64,000 nt of DNA, from assembly GCF_000276665.1 (NCBI RefSeq), contig NW_004955472.1:4640549-4704548 (forward strand), in the 5' to 3' direction. The notes under the pieces are model-generated. The model worked only from the letters and a program-made list of their open reading frames with translations, was not told where the DNA came from and searched no databases. Every line of letters begins with the position of its first letter. Position 1 is the stretch's first letter. Below, piece by piece: positions 49,625 to 61,479 of the stretch. Source of the stretch: Chinchilla lanigera. Lineage: Eukaryota > Chordata > Mammalia > Rodentia > Chinchillidae. The position numbers and the translations under genes were made by a program.

Positions 49625-51040
49625 CTTTACTTGTTCTTATGTTTTTCCCTCTCATTTTGAATAGCCTTCAATTTTAATCAATCTAAATTAATACTTTTAT
49701 ATAGTTAGAGATGTATAATATGAATATAAAGAATATAGGCTTCTACAGTCCTTCTCAAAGGAGATTCTCAAAGTTCAGGAAAAACAGTGTTTGAGCTTAA
49801 GTGGCCCAAATATACCCCTGTGGCTTGATTTCTTTTGGGAAAAGGAAGGAAACATAAGGATTTAGACTTGACAGTAATGGAGAATGATATAAGTGGGAGA
49901 AAAGAGAAAAGTTTCATGAAAGGTTAGAAGAAAAGCCAAAAGTTTCTGGTACTATGAGTTAGGAAAACAATGTGTACTGCATGAAGCCCTTTTTCCATCC
50001 ATGCTCCAGGAAGGAATGTTGAGTGCAGGACCTAGGGGAAAGCTAGCATCTCATGAGCCTGTGATTTTCATTGTGTTTTTGAGACTCTTAAAGTGTGTCA
50101 TGTTATTTTTAGGCAACTTAGAAGTATGATGAGTTGTTAGAAACCTTCAAAACATGGATGAGGGAAATACGAGATTTAGTGATTCCAATGGCTTTATAAA
50201 AAGGGATTTCCCATACAAAAGTTCTAAAATATAAAAAGGGTGGTATAACATAAAAGTTAGCAATCCACATTACATAATACCTAACCTGTTCCATATATCC
50301 TCAAAGCTGCAGGTTGTCTTTTGAGGGCAAGAAATAGTTAATCATGAGATTGATTGAACATAGCATAAAATTTTCTTTCAGCAGAAATATCTTGGCACAA
50401 GTAATGTATTTGGTCATTATGTAGCAGAGTTTATTTTGTAATATCTTGTGTCCTTTCTGACCCAAAGCTTTTAATAAGTGTTAGGTGTCTTGCAAATAAC
50501 TGCACAATATTGGTCGAACAAAGAAGAGTAGCTACATTTTGGATGAAAATTGAATTTCAAGGTAAAACTGAATCCTTAGATTTTCATTTAATGGCTGAGC
50601 AAAATAAATGAGGGCTCCAGTACGTCTCTGATTAAATTGTTGAGTGTCCCCTATGAAGGCAAAGTGGTCCTGGAGTTACAGTGAAGCAGTATGTTGATGC
50701 AGAGCACAAGTCACCAAGGTAGCATACACGGTGGTGCTGGGGCAGAATGAGAGTCGCACTCAGAAACATTGGTTTTCCAATTTTGTTTGTGGTTCAAAAA
50801 CCTGGAAACAATTGATGGCCATTTCCATTAGTTATTTTAACACAGAAATTAGATGATTTTCAGGGGCTAGAAGTGTAAACAAGGAGTCTGTTACCAAGGC
50901 ATCCCTGAAGAATGCATCAGTCTCATCGTGAGATCATGAATGATCATGTGTGGAATTCAAGGGTCCTCAAGGGTTTGGGGAGCTGAAGGTTGCTGGAAGC
51001 TGAAGTGGTCTATGAGAGCTGCCAAGGGAAAAGACAATGT
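49625..51040. other. Unassigned sequence
   Basis: No gene or named repeat recognised. Confidence 0.45.
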
Positions 51041-51046
51041 AAGGAG

Positions 51047-51154
51047 GGGCTGGGGATTTAGCGCAGCGGCAAAGCGCCTGCCCGGCAAGCGCAAGGTCGT
51101 GAGTTCGGTTCCCGGTACCGGAGAAAAACCAAAAAAAAAAAAAAAAAAAAAAAA
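51047..51154 (+). mobile_element. ID SINE (+), young
   Basis: The tRNA-like head 'gggctggggatttagc', the B-box region 'gagttcggttcccggtaccg' and a 24-A tail. The direct repeat AATGTAAGGAGG flanks it (about 51036 and 51158). It differs from the copies at 54707 and 56270 at only a few positions. Confidence 0.96.
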
Positions 51155-51159
51155 GAGAA

Positions 51160-52225
51160 TGTAAGGAGGCATCTGAGACTTCAAGCGTTTGTTCCAAACT
51201 CTACCACAAATGCATTTGTACTTGATGACGGTCGCATACAGTTGGGATGATTTTCTTCATGGTAAATTGAAGGATTATTAGGTAATGTTGTATTGACTTA
51301 ATTTCATCACACAGTGCACCTTAATGATGTGGTAAAGCATGGATTTCAGAGAGAAGGACATTTTGCCAATTAAAATGTCATTTTCTTCCAGCCTCTCCAC
51401 TTTGCACAGAGCTGATTAACCAAATTAGGCACTAAAGAAGACAATCTAAGTCATCTGTGTTCATCTAGCACAGTCTACGGTTAGGCCTGTTTAATCTTTC
51501 CAGATGTTTTCTCGCTGGTACCTATAGCTAGTGATTAATTCATCTTTGTCCTTTGCAGTTTTGAATAGATAGTATATTATAGGTAGGAAGGCTATGAAGA
51601 AGGAATCTAAATTGTTTTCCAATATCTTTAATTCTGTCTTAAACTTAGATATGTTTTCTTTAATTATACACTTTCATTAATTCTTACCAATTTCATATTT
51701 TAAAACAAAAAGACACATTTGTTCAACACAAGAAGTTGAGCTAGTAAACAGAAATCTGGGAGCTCAGGAGTATAAAGCTCTAAGGTAAGTCTCAATTCCT
51801 CTCTATTTTTGTTAGTTAGGAAAGTTTATTATACTATGTATGTCAGATAAACATAAGGATTATTTTATTGAGAAGAGGGGACCTGACATCCCCTGCTCAT
51901 CCCACAGTTCTCTCTTGTTCGGGTTTGATAACCAGAGAACAATGTCTAATTCCTGGAGAAACTAAGAAACTGGGAAGCCACAGGGCAGATTCAGGCAGCA
52001 GTTGATAAATTTAAGGAGGAAAATGATGTAGTGGAGACTGAAAAAGCAAGAAATTCAAATGAGGGGAAAGATAGAAAATTCAGGAAGATTGGAGCATATT
52101 TTCAGGTTACTAGCATTAGAAAGCAACAGCTGGAACAAATAACTGATCTTTGAGAGATTGTGTAGCCTCAGATAAAGCCAATTGATATTGAGATTGTTGG
52201 GCTGCCTAAAAGGTCAGCCTGAGAT
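51160..52225. other. Unassigned sequence
   Basis: No gene or named repeat recognised. Confidence 0.45.
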
Positions 52226-54262
52226 TATCAGGAGGTAACTGTCTCATTTCCTTTCCTCCATGCTGGGACAAAACACCCAACATCCACTCTTAAAGGAGGA
52301 AAGGTTTACTTTGCCTCTCAGTTTTCAGAGCTTCAGTCCAGAATCAGCTGGTTTCAAGGCAGACAAGCATCACAGAGGGGCATGGAAGAGGAGGGTTGCT
52401 CATGAGAGATGGGAAGCAGAAGGAGTAGGGAAGTGATAAACCCTTCCAAGTCATGTCCTCAGTGACTGCTTCTTCCAGTGAGACCCTACCACCTAAGAGA
52501 AATCTGCGCAACTCTTACCAGGGACAAATCCACTAATGATCACCATGTTCCATGACCTAGTTACCGCATCAAAGCCCATCAATCAGTGCGTGAGCCTTTC
52601 AGAGACATCCAGGTATAAACCATAACATTCTGCTCTTAGCCCCAAAAGAATAATGGGCATCTCTTTATGCAAAATTCATTAGTCTATCTTTAAAGTCTGC
52701 CAAAGTTCTTTCCAGCATTTCTGAAAAATCTAAGCTCAAAATCTCCTCTGAGATTTAAGGCAAACCCTTAGCTGTGAGTCCCTGTAAAAATGAAAAGAAG
52801 GTTAAAAATTTCCAATATGCAGTGGCAAAGGATAAACACTGGAGCATTCCCAACCCAAAAAGGAGAGAGAGGGGAATAGGAAGAAGTGTGTCCAAAGTAA
52901 CACCCCAAACAAGCAGGGTAAAGTTCCATGTCCAGAATACTGAGCAATCTCTAGTAACATGTGAACTCCAAAAGGCTCAGAAAGCCCCACACCCATGGCA
53001 CCCACCGGCAGTGGCTGTAGCCCTCATGGCCTATTTCTTTGTCCAGCGTTACTCACTTTTTAAGCTTTCCTTAGATGTTCCATGTTCCTGTCTTCAACTT
53101 TCTGAGGGTTTGTGCTGCACTTTCAGCACACACTCACTTTTTCAGGAACTACCCTTTCAGAGCTGCAGTGTCTGCTCTCAGAGACCATCTGAAATCCTCA
53201 GGGAAGCCTTGTAGACCCCACAAGTCTTGAATTCCGCATGTGTGTAAAACCATCACCACATGAGTGATGCAGCCAGCAGGAGCAGTGCACGCCCTCTTGC
53301 ATCTTTCCAGTGGCTGCAGAGCCTCTGAGTGCCTGGACAGCTGAGCATGGTGAGCAGAATCCTGGGGAATGAATTCGCAGAGTGACCCTTCTCCAGTACA
53401 GTGCGTAGGGCTCTTTTCTCAAAGCAAACTCTAATCTGCAATTTTGAGCCTGCAATAGGCTGGGTTTTACTTGTTTCTCACACTTCCTCAATGTATTTTT
53501 CCTATTTTCCTGCCATATGCTACTGGGCTTCTTTTTAATGCTAATCATTTTAGAAGCCAAGTTCACCTCTGCTCCATTTTTGAAGGTTCCAAGTTTACCA
53601 AAGCTTTTCTTCCCCAACTCAAAGCTTAAAATCATTCCCCTCTGTCTTGCTCTTGATTCTCAAGGCAGAGATGGTACAGCCTCGATATTAGACTGCCTTA
53701 GAGTTTCCTCCTCATTGTTATGTGCTCTTCCGCTCTTAATCTCAGTGTACCCCAAAGTCTTAGGTCACGATCAAAATATAGACATTTTTTTTTTTTTTTG
53801 CCAGAGCATAGCATACGTTACTTGGAATCTAAAGGCCAATGGATTTCTTGCTCTTAACTGAAGCCTTTTGACATAGGTCTTTTCCATCCACTTTTTAAAC
53901 CAGGATTCTGGTCTTTTGATCTCTGACCAAAATGTCCTATCAATGTCCCATCAAGCGTGGCTTATGGCCTTCTAGGACTGCTTCTCATGCTTTTCAAACT
54001 TTTCCAAACTCTTCCTGTGATACAGTTCCAAAGGCTTCTTAACCCCATAGTCAGGTAATGTCACAGAAATGACCAGACTTCTCTGGTACCAAAATCTTTG
54101 TTAGTTACTTTCCTTGTTGAGACAAAATACTCAACACCTAAAACTTAATGGAGGAAAGATTTATTTTGGTTCCTTTTATGGAAGCTTCCGTGCATAGCTC
54201 ACTGGCTCCAAGGCAGGTTACCACAACAGAAGAGCATCACAGAGGAGGGTTGTTCATGGTGA

Positions 54263-55149
54263 TACAGGACAATGTTGGGATGATACATGTACCTTCAAAT
54301 AATATCAGGGAAATATGGTAACTCCCAAAGTGCTAGATGTCCAAAACACTGAGTTTGTGTTCTCTAAAATCAAGGAATGAATTGTTGGAACAAGAGAGGT
54401 TAAGAATATGAAGAATTTATTGAAATAAAGATTGCTTCTGTCTGAGAGAGACAGATAGGGGCTCAGAAAGTAGGTTACCCACCAACCCCAGTTCTCAAAG
54501 ATGCTTCATTGAGCAAAGCCATGAGGTACGGTGGGTTCAAGGCGGAGCAAAAGTATAGTCAAGTAATATGATTACAAGTTTAGTTGCTTAGGTAATACTG
54601 ATTCGATGGAAAATCATAAGGTGGGTGTGAGGTGGGGCAAAACTATTGTGAACCAGTAAGATTACAAGTATAGCAGCTTAGGTACTACTGATTAAAAGGG
54701 AATTTGGGGGCTGGGGATTTAGCTCAGCGGCAAAATCGCCTGCCTGGCATGCGCAAGGTAGTGAGTTCGGTTCCCGGTACCGGAGAAAAACCAAAAAAAA
54801 AAAAAAAAAGGGAATTTGATGAGGAAGCAAGTCACACAGCAAGTGTACACAGAATGAACAAGGATTCCCAGGAAGGAATGAGCTAGTAACCGTTTGGGCC
54901 TCCACCCAAAGTGGTGGATGCCAATTTATACTTTTAGAACATCAATCACTACGGTTCATCCCTAGAGCAAGTATGTGTGTTGAAGTAGGTGTGTTGAAGC
55001 CTGGTCTTCAGTGAGTGTGCTTCTGCCACAATTGTTCTGAGCTGAGGGCCCAGCCTTGTTCAACTGCCTGTAATATTTGTAAATAACATAGCTACCTAAA
55101 GTAATAGCATGGAGGATAAATAGCAGAAAAAGAGAGAAAAAATAGTAGA
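54263..55149 (-). mobile_element. Foreign insertion in the MaLR 3' LTR, probably a solo LTR (-)
   Basis: This segment has no counterpart in the other MaLR LTRs and parts the LTR into two halves that join when it is removed. Read on the minus strand, the end near 54440-54400 holds 'ttcaataaattcttcatatt' (a poly(A)-signal-like AATAAA), as in a retroviral LTR. It contains a young ID SINE (54707-54806). The exact ends and family are not fixed. Confidence 0.5.
54707..54806 (+). mobile_element. ID SINE (+), young
   Basis: 'ggggctggggatttagctca', 'gagttcggttcccggtaccg' and an A tail. The direct repeat AAAAGGGAATTTG flanks it (about 54694 and 54806). Confidence 0.96.
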
Positions 55150-55349
55150 CATAAACCTTTCCAGGCTACACCTACCTACCTGTGTCAGGCAGACACTCCC
55201 TCCTAACAGCAAGTCAGCTCTATGCTCGTAAGTCGACTCATCCACTGATAATTGTAATGCCCTCTGCTACTGTCACCTGCCAAATTCCCCTCCTATGAGT
55301 GCATGCAGCTTTGGGGCAATATCTAGATACAAACCATAAAAGCAATTAT

Positions 55350-55740
55350 GCAAGTGACCATGTGCAGTCTCTTTAAGAAAACCAGTGAGTTATCAGAATT
55401 TCTCATTTGTGACAGTAACATGAAATAAATAATTACACACTCATTTCAATATTATGGTTTTAATGTGGGTGAAAATAAATTTATATATTTTGTCTAAAAA
55501 ATGCGTTACATATTTATAATCATCTGAAAGAAGCCTGCCACTTCATCATATTATCAGAGCCACAAATATGTTATTCCAAAGGCAGCACAATGACTTTCTA
55601 GTGTGAGAATGAGACTATTCAGTGCAATACTGTGAAAGCGTAGGTTGTATGTCTCTTTCTAAAATTTTAAAGGATTCATAGGTCAAATATGAGATTATAA
55701 TAACAGAGGAAATTATTATATTGCAAATGCATTTTTTATG
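55350..55740. other. AT-rich unassigned sequence
   Basis: No gene or named repeat recognised. Confidence 0.45.
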
Positions 55741-55744
55741 GCAT

Positions 55745-56110
55745 AGGTCTAGATATCCATCTGAAGTCTCATATAGTCATAGGTGGGCCTTTTTCAGAGG
55801 TGGCTGGATATAGAGTGTGTAATGCTAGGATTGACTCATGGCACAATCCTATGCTCAAGGGTCCTGGGATTAAGAGTTTAAGTAGTTTGAATAAGATGAA
55901 AGGGGCAGAAAGACACTACTAAGGTCCCATATTGCTTTTGCTACCTTGTATATGCCATGACCTATTCTCTGGGATGCCCCTCTGCCAACCCACCTACCTT
56001 GGAATCAGCTGATAATGGACTGAAGCCTCTATAAACCATGAGCTAAATAAACCTTTCCTCCTCTAACTTGTGGGTGTTGAGTATTTTGTCTCAGCAAAAA
56101 GAAAAATATG
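55745..56110 (-). repeat. Solo MaLR LTR (-)
   Basis: On the + strand it opens with the reversed LTR end ('tctagatatccat') and closes with 'aaataaacctttcctcctct' and 'ttgagtattttgtctcagca', the reversed LTR start. No internal MaLR sequence follows on either side. Confidence 0.8.
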
Positions 56111-56269
56111 CTTAGGTAATATTATTCCTCATGGCAGAATATGTGCAGTATGAGTGGTAAAGGTAAACAATTAATTACTTTGCTCCTGAGTTAAGGGGAA
56201 AAAAAAACCAAGCTCTAGGTAGGTGAGCCAAAGGGTGGCCTTTTGGGGAAAGCTAGAAAGTTCAGAAGA

Positions 56270-56371
56270 GGGGCTGGGGATTTAGCTCAGCAGCAAAGTG
56301 CCTGTCTGGCAAGCGCAAGGTAGTGAGTTCGGTTCCCGGTACCGGAGAAAAACCAAAAAAAAAAAAAAAAA
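56270..56371 (+). mobile_element. ID SINE (+), young
   Basis: 'ggggctggggatttagctca', 'gagttcggttcccggtaccg' and an A tail. The direct repeat GTTCAGAAG flanks it (about 56260 and 56373). Confidence 0.96.
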
Positions 56372-56384
56372 TGTTCAGAAGGGC

Positions 56385-57980
56385 TGAATAAAATATGACA
56401 GGACAGAACTAAGAAAGACAAAGGCTAAGATGATACTTTAGAGACTACAAATAGCCTGAGACCTTTTTCAAATTCCGGAAAAATAGTGTTTATGAAGTAA
56501 ATCAATTACTTAATAATTTGTAACCAAGCCTAAACATACATGTGAAAACTAATAAGCACAAAAAGAAAATGCTGTGACTGGAAAATTTGACTACAGAACG
56601 GAGTCTGAAGAAATGAAGGTATACCTGAAAAACTTTTCAGGTCCAAACATTTAGTAATCTTGAATTGTACACTGAGATATTTAAACTTTATAAAACACCA
56701 GTCATGATAACTGAGATTCTAAGTGAACCTTCTCTGAGGGTATAATGATCCATTTTAAAACTGTTGCCTGTGAAAATTATACAGTAGTAATCCAATCATT
56801 GACTTTGCAAATTCTCAATAAAATAATCTATGTTTTCATGTTTCCTTCCCAAATATGTCTGAATATAGGCTGATCCTACAAAATATTATGAAGTAATAAG
56901 AATTTTTCTTAAAATATCCACTTAAAAAATATCTACTTTCCTGGTTGTCTTGCTTTAAAGGAAATCTCAGCAAACAGTAGTTGTTTTTTTCCTATATTCT
57001 CAGTACAAACTTAAAAATGGTAATAGTCTATAGAGTTACTTTACAAAATGACATTTAATGAACTTGCAAAATATGATTTTATATGTGTAAATTAACAGTA
57101 TATTCTAAATAATATTAGACACCCTGAGTACATCAGTGAGACAAAAATATTTGTTACCATGATATTTTTAAAGAATATGGAAAATGAAGTTGTTGTAAAA
57201 TTGTAGAGCATTTTTTTCAATGCAAAAGAAAATTAGCACTTCTTTGGCATTGTCAATGAATATTTTTCAGGCAGTAGAATTTATTGAAATTGTGGGCAAC
57301 TAGTTGAATCATGTATTTTCACATGTATGTAAGGGTTAAGTTTTAAGGTACCATAACAACCACGGGTATCATGCTGACAGCTTGTAGTATCTGATACAAT
57401 TTACTTCCAAATGAAATTCTGGCAGTTTGAGAGGGAGAGTATCATTTTTACTAACTTTACATTGTCATTTTCCTTAGGCTAGTATGTTGAAATTTGGTAA
57501 GACAAGAAACACTTCTCAACATACACAAACACTAGAGACACTTTGCAACATACATAAACACCAGAGATCATTTGGAATGATATTTGAAATGCAAGCTTTT
57601 AGAATGAAGAAAGTGATTCCAGTTCTCTGTTGGAAAAACAGGAGACAGTTTCTGAAATTCATCACAAGCAGAAAAATATGTGTCACATATGAAATATGGT
57701 ACTTTAGTCTTGTTCCAAATTGATAACAATCCTCAGGAATGATGGTTTTTCTTTCTTTTTCTTAGCATCCGGGACAACCAAGGATCACTATTCAACCTGC
57801 TTATCACAGCAAAACATAAAGGGAAAGTCTAATAGGAACATTCAAGGAAACCCTTTTCTAAACCCAAATAGTTAAAAGCAAATGCTAGATAAATCTTGAC
57901 TAACACCATTGCTTTCCTTTATTTATGCCATGTAGCTCTTGAGCGCTCTAGAGTTACAATAGCTGTCTTGTGATCACTAC
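56385..57980. other. AT-rich unassigned sequence
   Basis: No gene or named repeat recognised. The 79-codon + strand frame at 57484-57723 has a short repeated phrase (HTQTLETLCN/HKHQRSF) and no known domain. Confidence 0.45.
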
Positions 57981-58402
57981 TTTAAAAGCTTCATGATTTG
58001 GCCTTTGGGCCAGCCCCTAGCCACACAGGCACCCGGGAAGTGTGTGAATCATTCACACATGGAGAAACCCCTGGGAATACATGCCACACAATGGGTTGCT
58101 CTTGCCCCTGTCATTGAGAACCAGAAAGGTCCAGAATCAGCCAAGAAGCAGCTACTGAACAAGGACTCAGAGAACATGAGAATACAGACTACACCCAAAG
58201 ACTCAGAGGTCTAGTTGACTGGAGTCACAAGAGCCGTTTGGAAACTGGTAACCAGGAGGCCCTTGCACAGTACCCGGGGGGACCTCTTGGAAGCCATTCT
58301 TCCCCTGATAGTACAGGCTGCAGTGGAGGAGCGTGTGGAGCTCCGGAGAGGTCTGCACTGAGATTCCTGCTGCTGTGCTAAAGGTTGGGGAGAGGACACT
58401 AA

Positions 58403-59089
58403 GTGGTTGTGGGATCCCAATGCACTGGGAGGCTGGAGAGAAAAAGTTACAAAAAAATGGCTTCCACCCCAGATAGCTCACTTGAGTTAGTAAGAATTGC
58501 TTCCTCGGTATTCTATAGCCATGACGAGGAGGAGGCCAAGGAGAGAAACCAAAGAGACTGGGAAAAAGCTGCTGCTTTTGCTGCAACACTAAGAGAAACA
58601 GACCCTAAGTCTAATTTTTGGGACCCCAAGAAGACCTTGATGACTGCATTCATCTGCTACTGCTGTTAAAAGCCAGACCACCTCAAGAGGAACTGCCTTA
58701 AGAAACCCCCTGGGCCATGCCCTGAATGCAAAGGAGACCACTGGAGATTGGTCTACTCTCTGCAGTGGAGGCCCCAGAGCTCAGACCCTTCCTACCAGCT
58801 GTTCCAACAGGAATGAGGGAGCCTGGGGCATACTGTGACTTCTCCCTCTCTCCAGATCGTCATCTCCGTGGAGGAGCCCCAGGTAATCATAATTACAGAG
58901 GAAAAAGAAAACAGCCTGTTGCTAGAGACAGGTGCAGGTCTCTCAGTACTTCTTTCCAATCCTTGCCTTCCTTCCAGCCATCACACCTCAGTGAAAGGAG
59001 TCACTGGTGAGGAGGTAATCCTCTATTTTTCACAACACTTAGGCTGTAACTACTTGTTAGACCTTTCTTGCATATCTCTGTCTTCCTGA
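58403..59089 (+). pseudogene. Broken gammaretrovirus-like gag-pro fragment (copy 2)
   Basis: Three + strand frames carry the parts. 58403-58669 holds 'VFYSHDEEEAKERNQRD', the end of gag before the nucleocapsid. Around 58650-58745 a CX2CX4HX4C zinc knuckle and a second, incomplete knuckle ('CPECKGDHW') can be read, with a stop codon inside the first. 58835-59089 holds the retropepsin-like 'LLLETGAGLSVL', where Glu replaces the catalytic Asp of DTG. The protease stops short and no reverse transcriptase follows. It is disrupted by stops and frame changes and is not functional. The frame breaks partly differ from copy 1, so some decay came after the copies separated. Confidence 0.75.
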
Positions 59090-59526
59090 GAAACCACTTT
59101 GAAGATACCACCATGTATTACAGCAGCCACTGATATTTTCCTACCAATCTGTCCATAACTCTGTGATGTTTGTATTATTCCTATGTTATTTCATAAATGG
59201 ATTCATGTTTATTATTATGTGTTTCCTATTACTGACCATTGAGAATAGTCAATGATTGAATTGGTCACTCATATATAGCTGTATGTTTTTCTTTAGAAGC
59301 CACTTTGAAGATACCAAAGTATAGTATGGCAACTATTGATAATCTCCTACCACTTTTGTTTGTAACTCACTATTATTTGTCTATTTGTTTCCCTGAGAAA
59401 CTATCTTGTACATAACAATATGTAAGACAATAACCATTGATAATTTCCTGCCACTTTGTGTGTAATTTGCTAAGTGCCCCCATTACTGTGTTATCCTTCT
59501 TTTACTCTTTAAAATTTAAAAAAAAA
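59090..59526 (+). repeat. Degenerate tandem modules related to L1 3'UTR
   Basis: The cores 'gaaaccactttgaagatacc' (59091), 'aagccactttgaagatacca' (59299) and 'gaaactatcttgtacataac' (59397) each lead into 'aacaaccattgataatttcc'-like text. A further diverged unit lies near 59230-59260. These match the reversed L1 3'UTR core 'actactttgaagataac' at 8385-8401. Confidence 0.65.
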
Positions 59527-59544
59527 AAACCTTAATGATTAAAA

Positions 59545-60895
59545 AAAAAAAAACCCTAGAGACTCTGTATTATGAATGTGGAACCAAAAAAGACTAGTTT
59601 ATTTAGTTTGTTGAGTTTGTTGATAATATTGGCAAAATAACATCAGTACAAGCCATCTTCAGACATCTAAGTAATATCTATATCAGTAATGCTTCTACCT
59701 GTTAGGCTTATTTTACTCACAGCTGAATATAATTTACTACTGCAAAAGTACAAGAAATTTGGGAGGATATCATGACAGGTATATAAATAAAAGGACTTAC
59801 CACATAAAAATGTTAATACACCATAGCAATTAGAAACTGAGAAAAAAGATTAAAGCATGGATTTATGAAAGAATGAAACAAAATAAGAACTGAAAGAAAA
59901 AAACAAAAGAATTACATTTGTGAGATTAGGAATACTTGCTACAAAACCTAGAGTCAAACTTAAGTACATGTGAAAGTATCTAAACATTTAAGTATTATGT
60001 GCATATAATGCGGCTAAAATTAGGCAGTATAAATTTCGCATGTGAACATAGCTGATTCTGATGTCTTATAGACAAAATTAACTTGCTGTATGGGATAATT
60101 TGCCAATTCATAACAAAAAACTGCCACTTCCAGTTCTAAAGTTCTATAATATCTCTAATAAATAATTAGACATTTATATTTTTTGCCATTTATTTTCATC
60201 TTGCAAGGTGATATATGGATAGCCAAGAGGCCTAGCTCCAGGCACGCTTTGGGCTTGTGTGACATGCTGGTCCAGTCTGTGTTTATATTCTTCCTGTGTT
60301 GCACCCTGCCCAGATGAAAGCCATCTTGATGTAAAGGTCTGGATGGCATTAGCCACTGATCTCTGCTTCTAGATAGCATCTAACTGTGCAATCAAAAACT
60401 CTACATTGCCTCCTGAATTTTGAAATCTCTTTTATTTTTCAGCATTTTCAGCCCTGTTTAGAGGCCTAGAAATTACCATGTTCTTTAAGTAGCTGATTTA
60501 AAAAATAAAACATTGTGTGTATTAAGATTTTATTTTTACTAACTCTTCCAAAATTGTATTGCCTACAATAACAAAGTAAAATGAGAATTATTCTTTGATG
60601 TATATAGATTATGCTTTTCTTGAAAACTATGCATGTATATTTGCTTCAACTTTAATTTTATTGTCAAAAAGAGGGATAAAATACATGGAAAAATCCCACA
60701 TATCTTAATATCAAACAGTTAGCCTGGTACACATACCATGTGCTAGGCATTAGACTGATCTTGAAAACTAAGTAAATGCAACATCTGATACCAAAGTCTT
60801 TATAGTTTATTTCAACTCTCAAAAATAAACCAGTAATATACAACCATCTATGATAGGTTAGAGGTTAATGATTTTTTTCTAAATAGTCTTCAAGT
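59545..60895. other. AT-rich unassigned sequence
   Basis: No gene or named repeat recognised. The overlapping minus-strand frames at 60155-60379 are short. Confidence 0.45.
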
Positions 60896-60904
60896 ATGTT
60901 TATT

Positions 60905-60988
60905 TTTTTTTTCTGGTACCAGGAATTGAACTCATGACCTTGTGCTTGCCAGGCAGGCACTCTGCCACTGAACTAAACCCCCAGCCCC
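60905..60988 (-). mobile_element. ID SINE (-)
   Basis: T run, 'ctggtaccaggaattgaact' and 'ctgaactaaacccccagccc'. The direct repeat AGTATGTTTATTTTT flanks it (about 60893 and 60989). Confidence 0.95.
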
Positions 60989-61004
60989 AGTATGTTTATT
61001 TTTA

Positions 61005-61475
61005 ATATAATGTACTTATTTTGGGATTGTTGGGCATGTAATATCTACAGTTCTGAGTGTCAGTAATTGCAGCTCATCATAGGAAGAAGAAAGCAGTCTA
61101 GTCCTCATGCCCCTTCTTTCTAAATTTTTTGATTCCTTCTTGAATATGCTGGTAGTCAATACACATATTAATGAAGATTAAAGAAGTTCTTTAAAAGGAA
61201 AACTAACCTTGTATAAAAACATTATTATGTGAGGAAAAATGCATTTCCACTTAATATTTTATTCTCTACCTAATTATCCTCCACCTGTTACACCATGACC
61301 ATCCAAGGGCATTGAGAGCTGAAGAAATGACAAGGCCACATACACACTGGGCAAAGTGGCAAGTTGTTTTTTTTTTTTAATATATGTACAATGAACTTTG
61401 GTTATGCTTAAAGAACTGAGTAACACTTAATGTTCTCTTACCAGTTACATGAGGTTTCCTTTTGGGGGGTGTCCT
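61005..61475. other. Unassigned sequence
   Basis: No gene or named repeat recognised. Confidence 0.45.
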
Positions 61476-61479
61476 GGAA

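Larger units (their letters stand above)
52228..55346 (+). mobile_element. ERVL-MaLR element 3, 3' LTR split by an insertion
   Basis: The 5' LTR is about 52228-52628 ('aggaaaggtttactttgcc' to 'gtataaaccataaca'), the internal region about 52629-54095 (starts 'ctgctcttagccccaaaaga'), and the 3' LTR starts at about 54099 ('tgttagttac'). The 3' LTR is interrupted at about 54263 by foreign DNA and resumes at about 55150 ('acctttccaggctacacc'), ending near 55346 ('agatacaaaccataa'). The internal region has the same block order as elements 1 and 2 and no long frame except a 146-codon chance frame at 52774-53214. Confidence 0.85.
57999..59526 (+). mobile_element. Composite retroposon copy 2: ERV gag-pro fragment joined to L1 3'UTR-like modules
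   Basis: Same order as copy 1, on the + strand: a 5'-shortened leader (57999-58040), the gag-related stretch (58050-58440), the nucleocapsid and protease start (58456-59089), three or four L1 3'UTR-like modules (59090-59500) and a tail ending in A runs (59517-59529). The left flank TAAAAGCTTCATGATT (57983-57998) resembles the right flank AAACCTTAATGATT (about 59527-59540), as expected for an L1-type target-site duplication that begins A-rich. Copy 1 is longer at the 5' end, so copy 2 looks 5'-truncated. Confidence 0.75.

Noticed and set aside
51047..51154. Possible functional tRNA gene (A and B box present)
   Set aside because: It is the tRNA-like head of an ID SINE, with poly(A) tail and target-site duplication and no full tRNA fold.
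52774..53635. Frames of 146 codons (+) and 145 codons (-)
   Set aside because: Both lie in the non-coding internal region of MaLR element 3, in opposite directions, with no domain.
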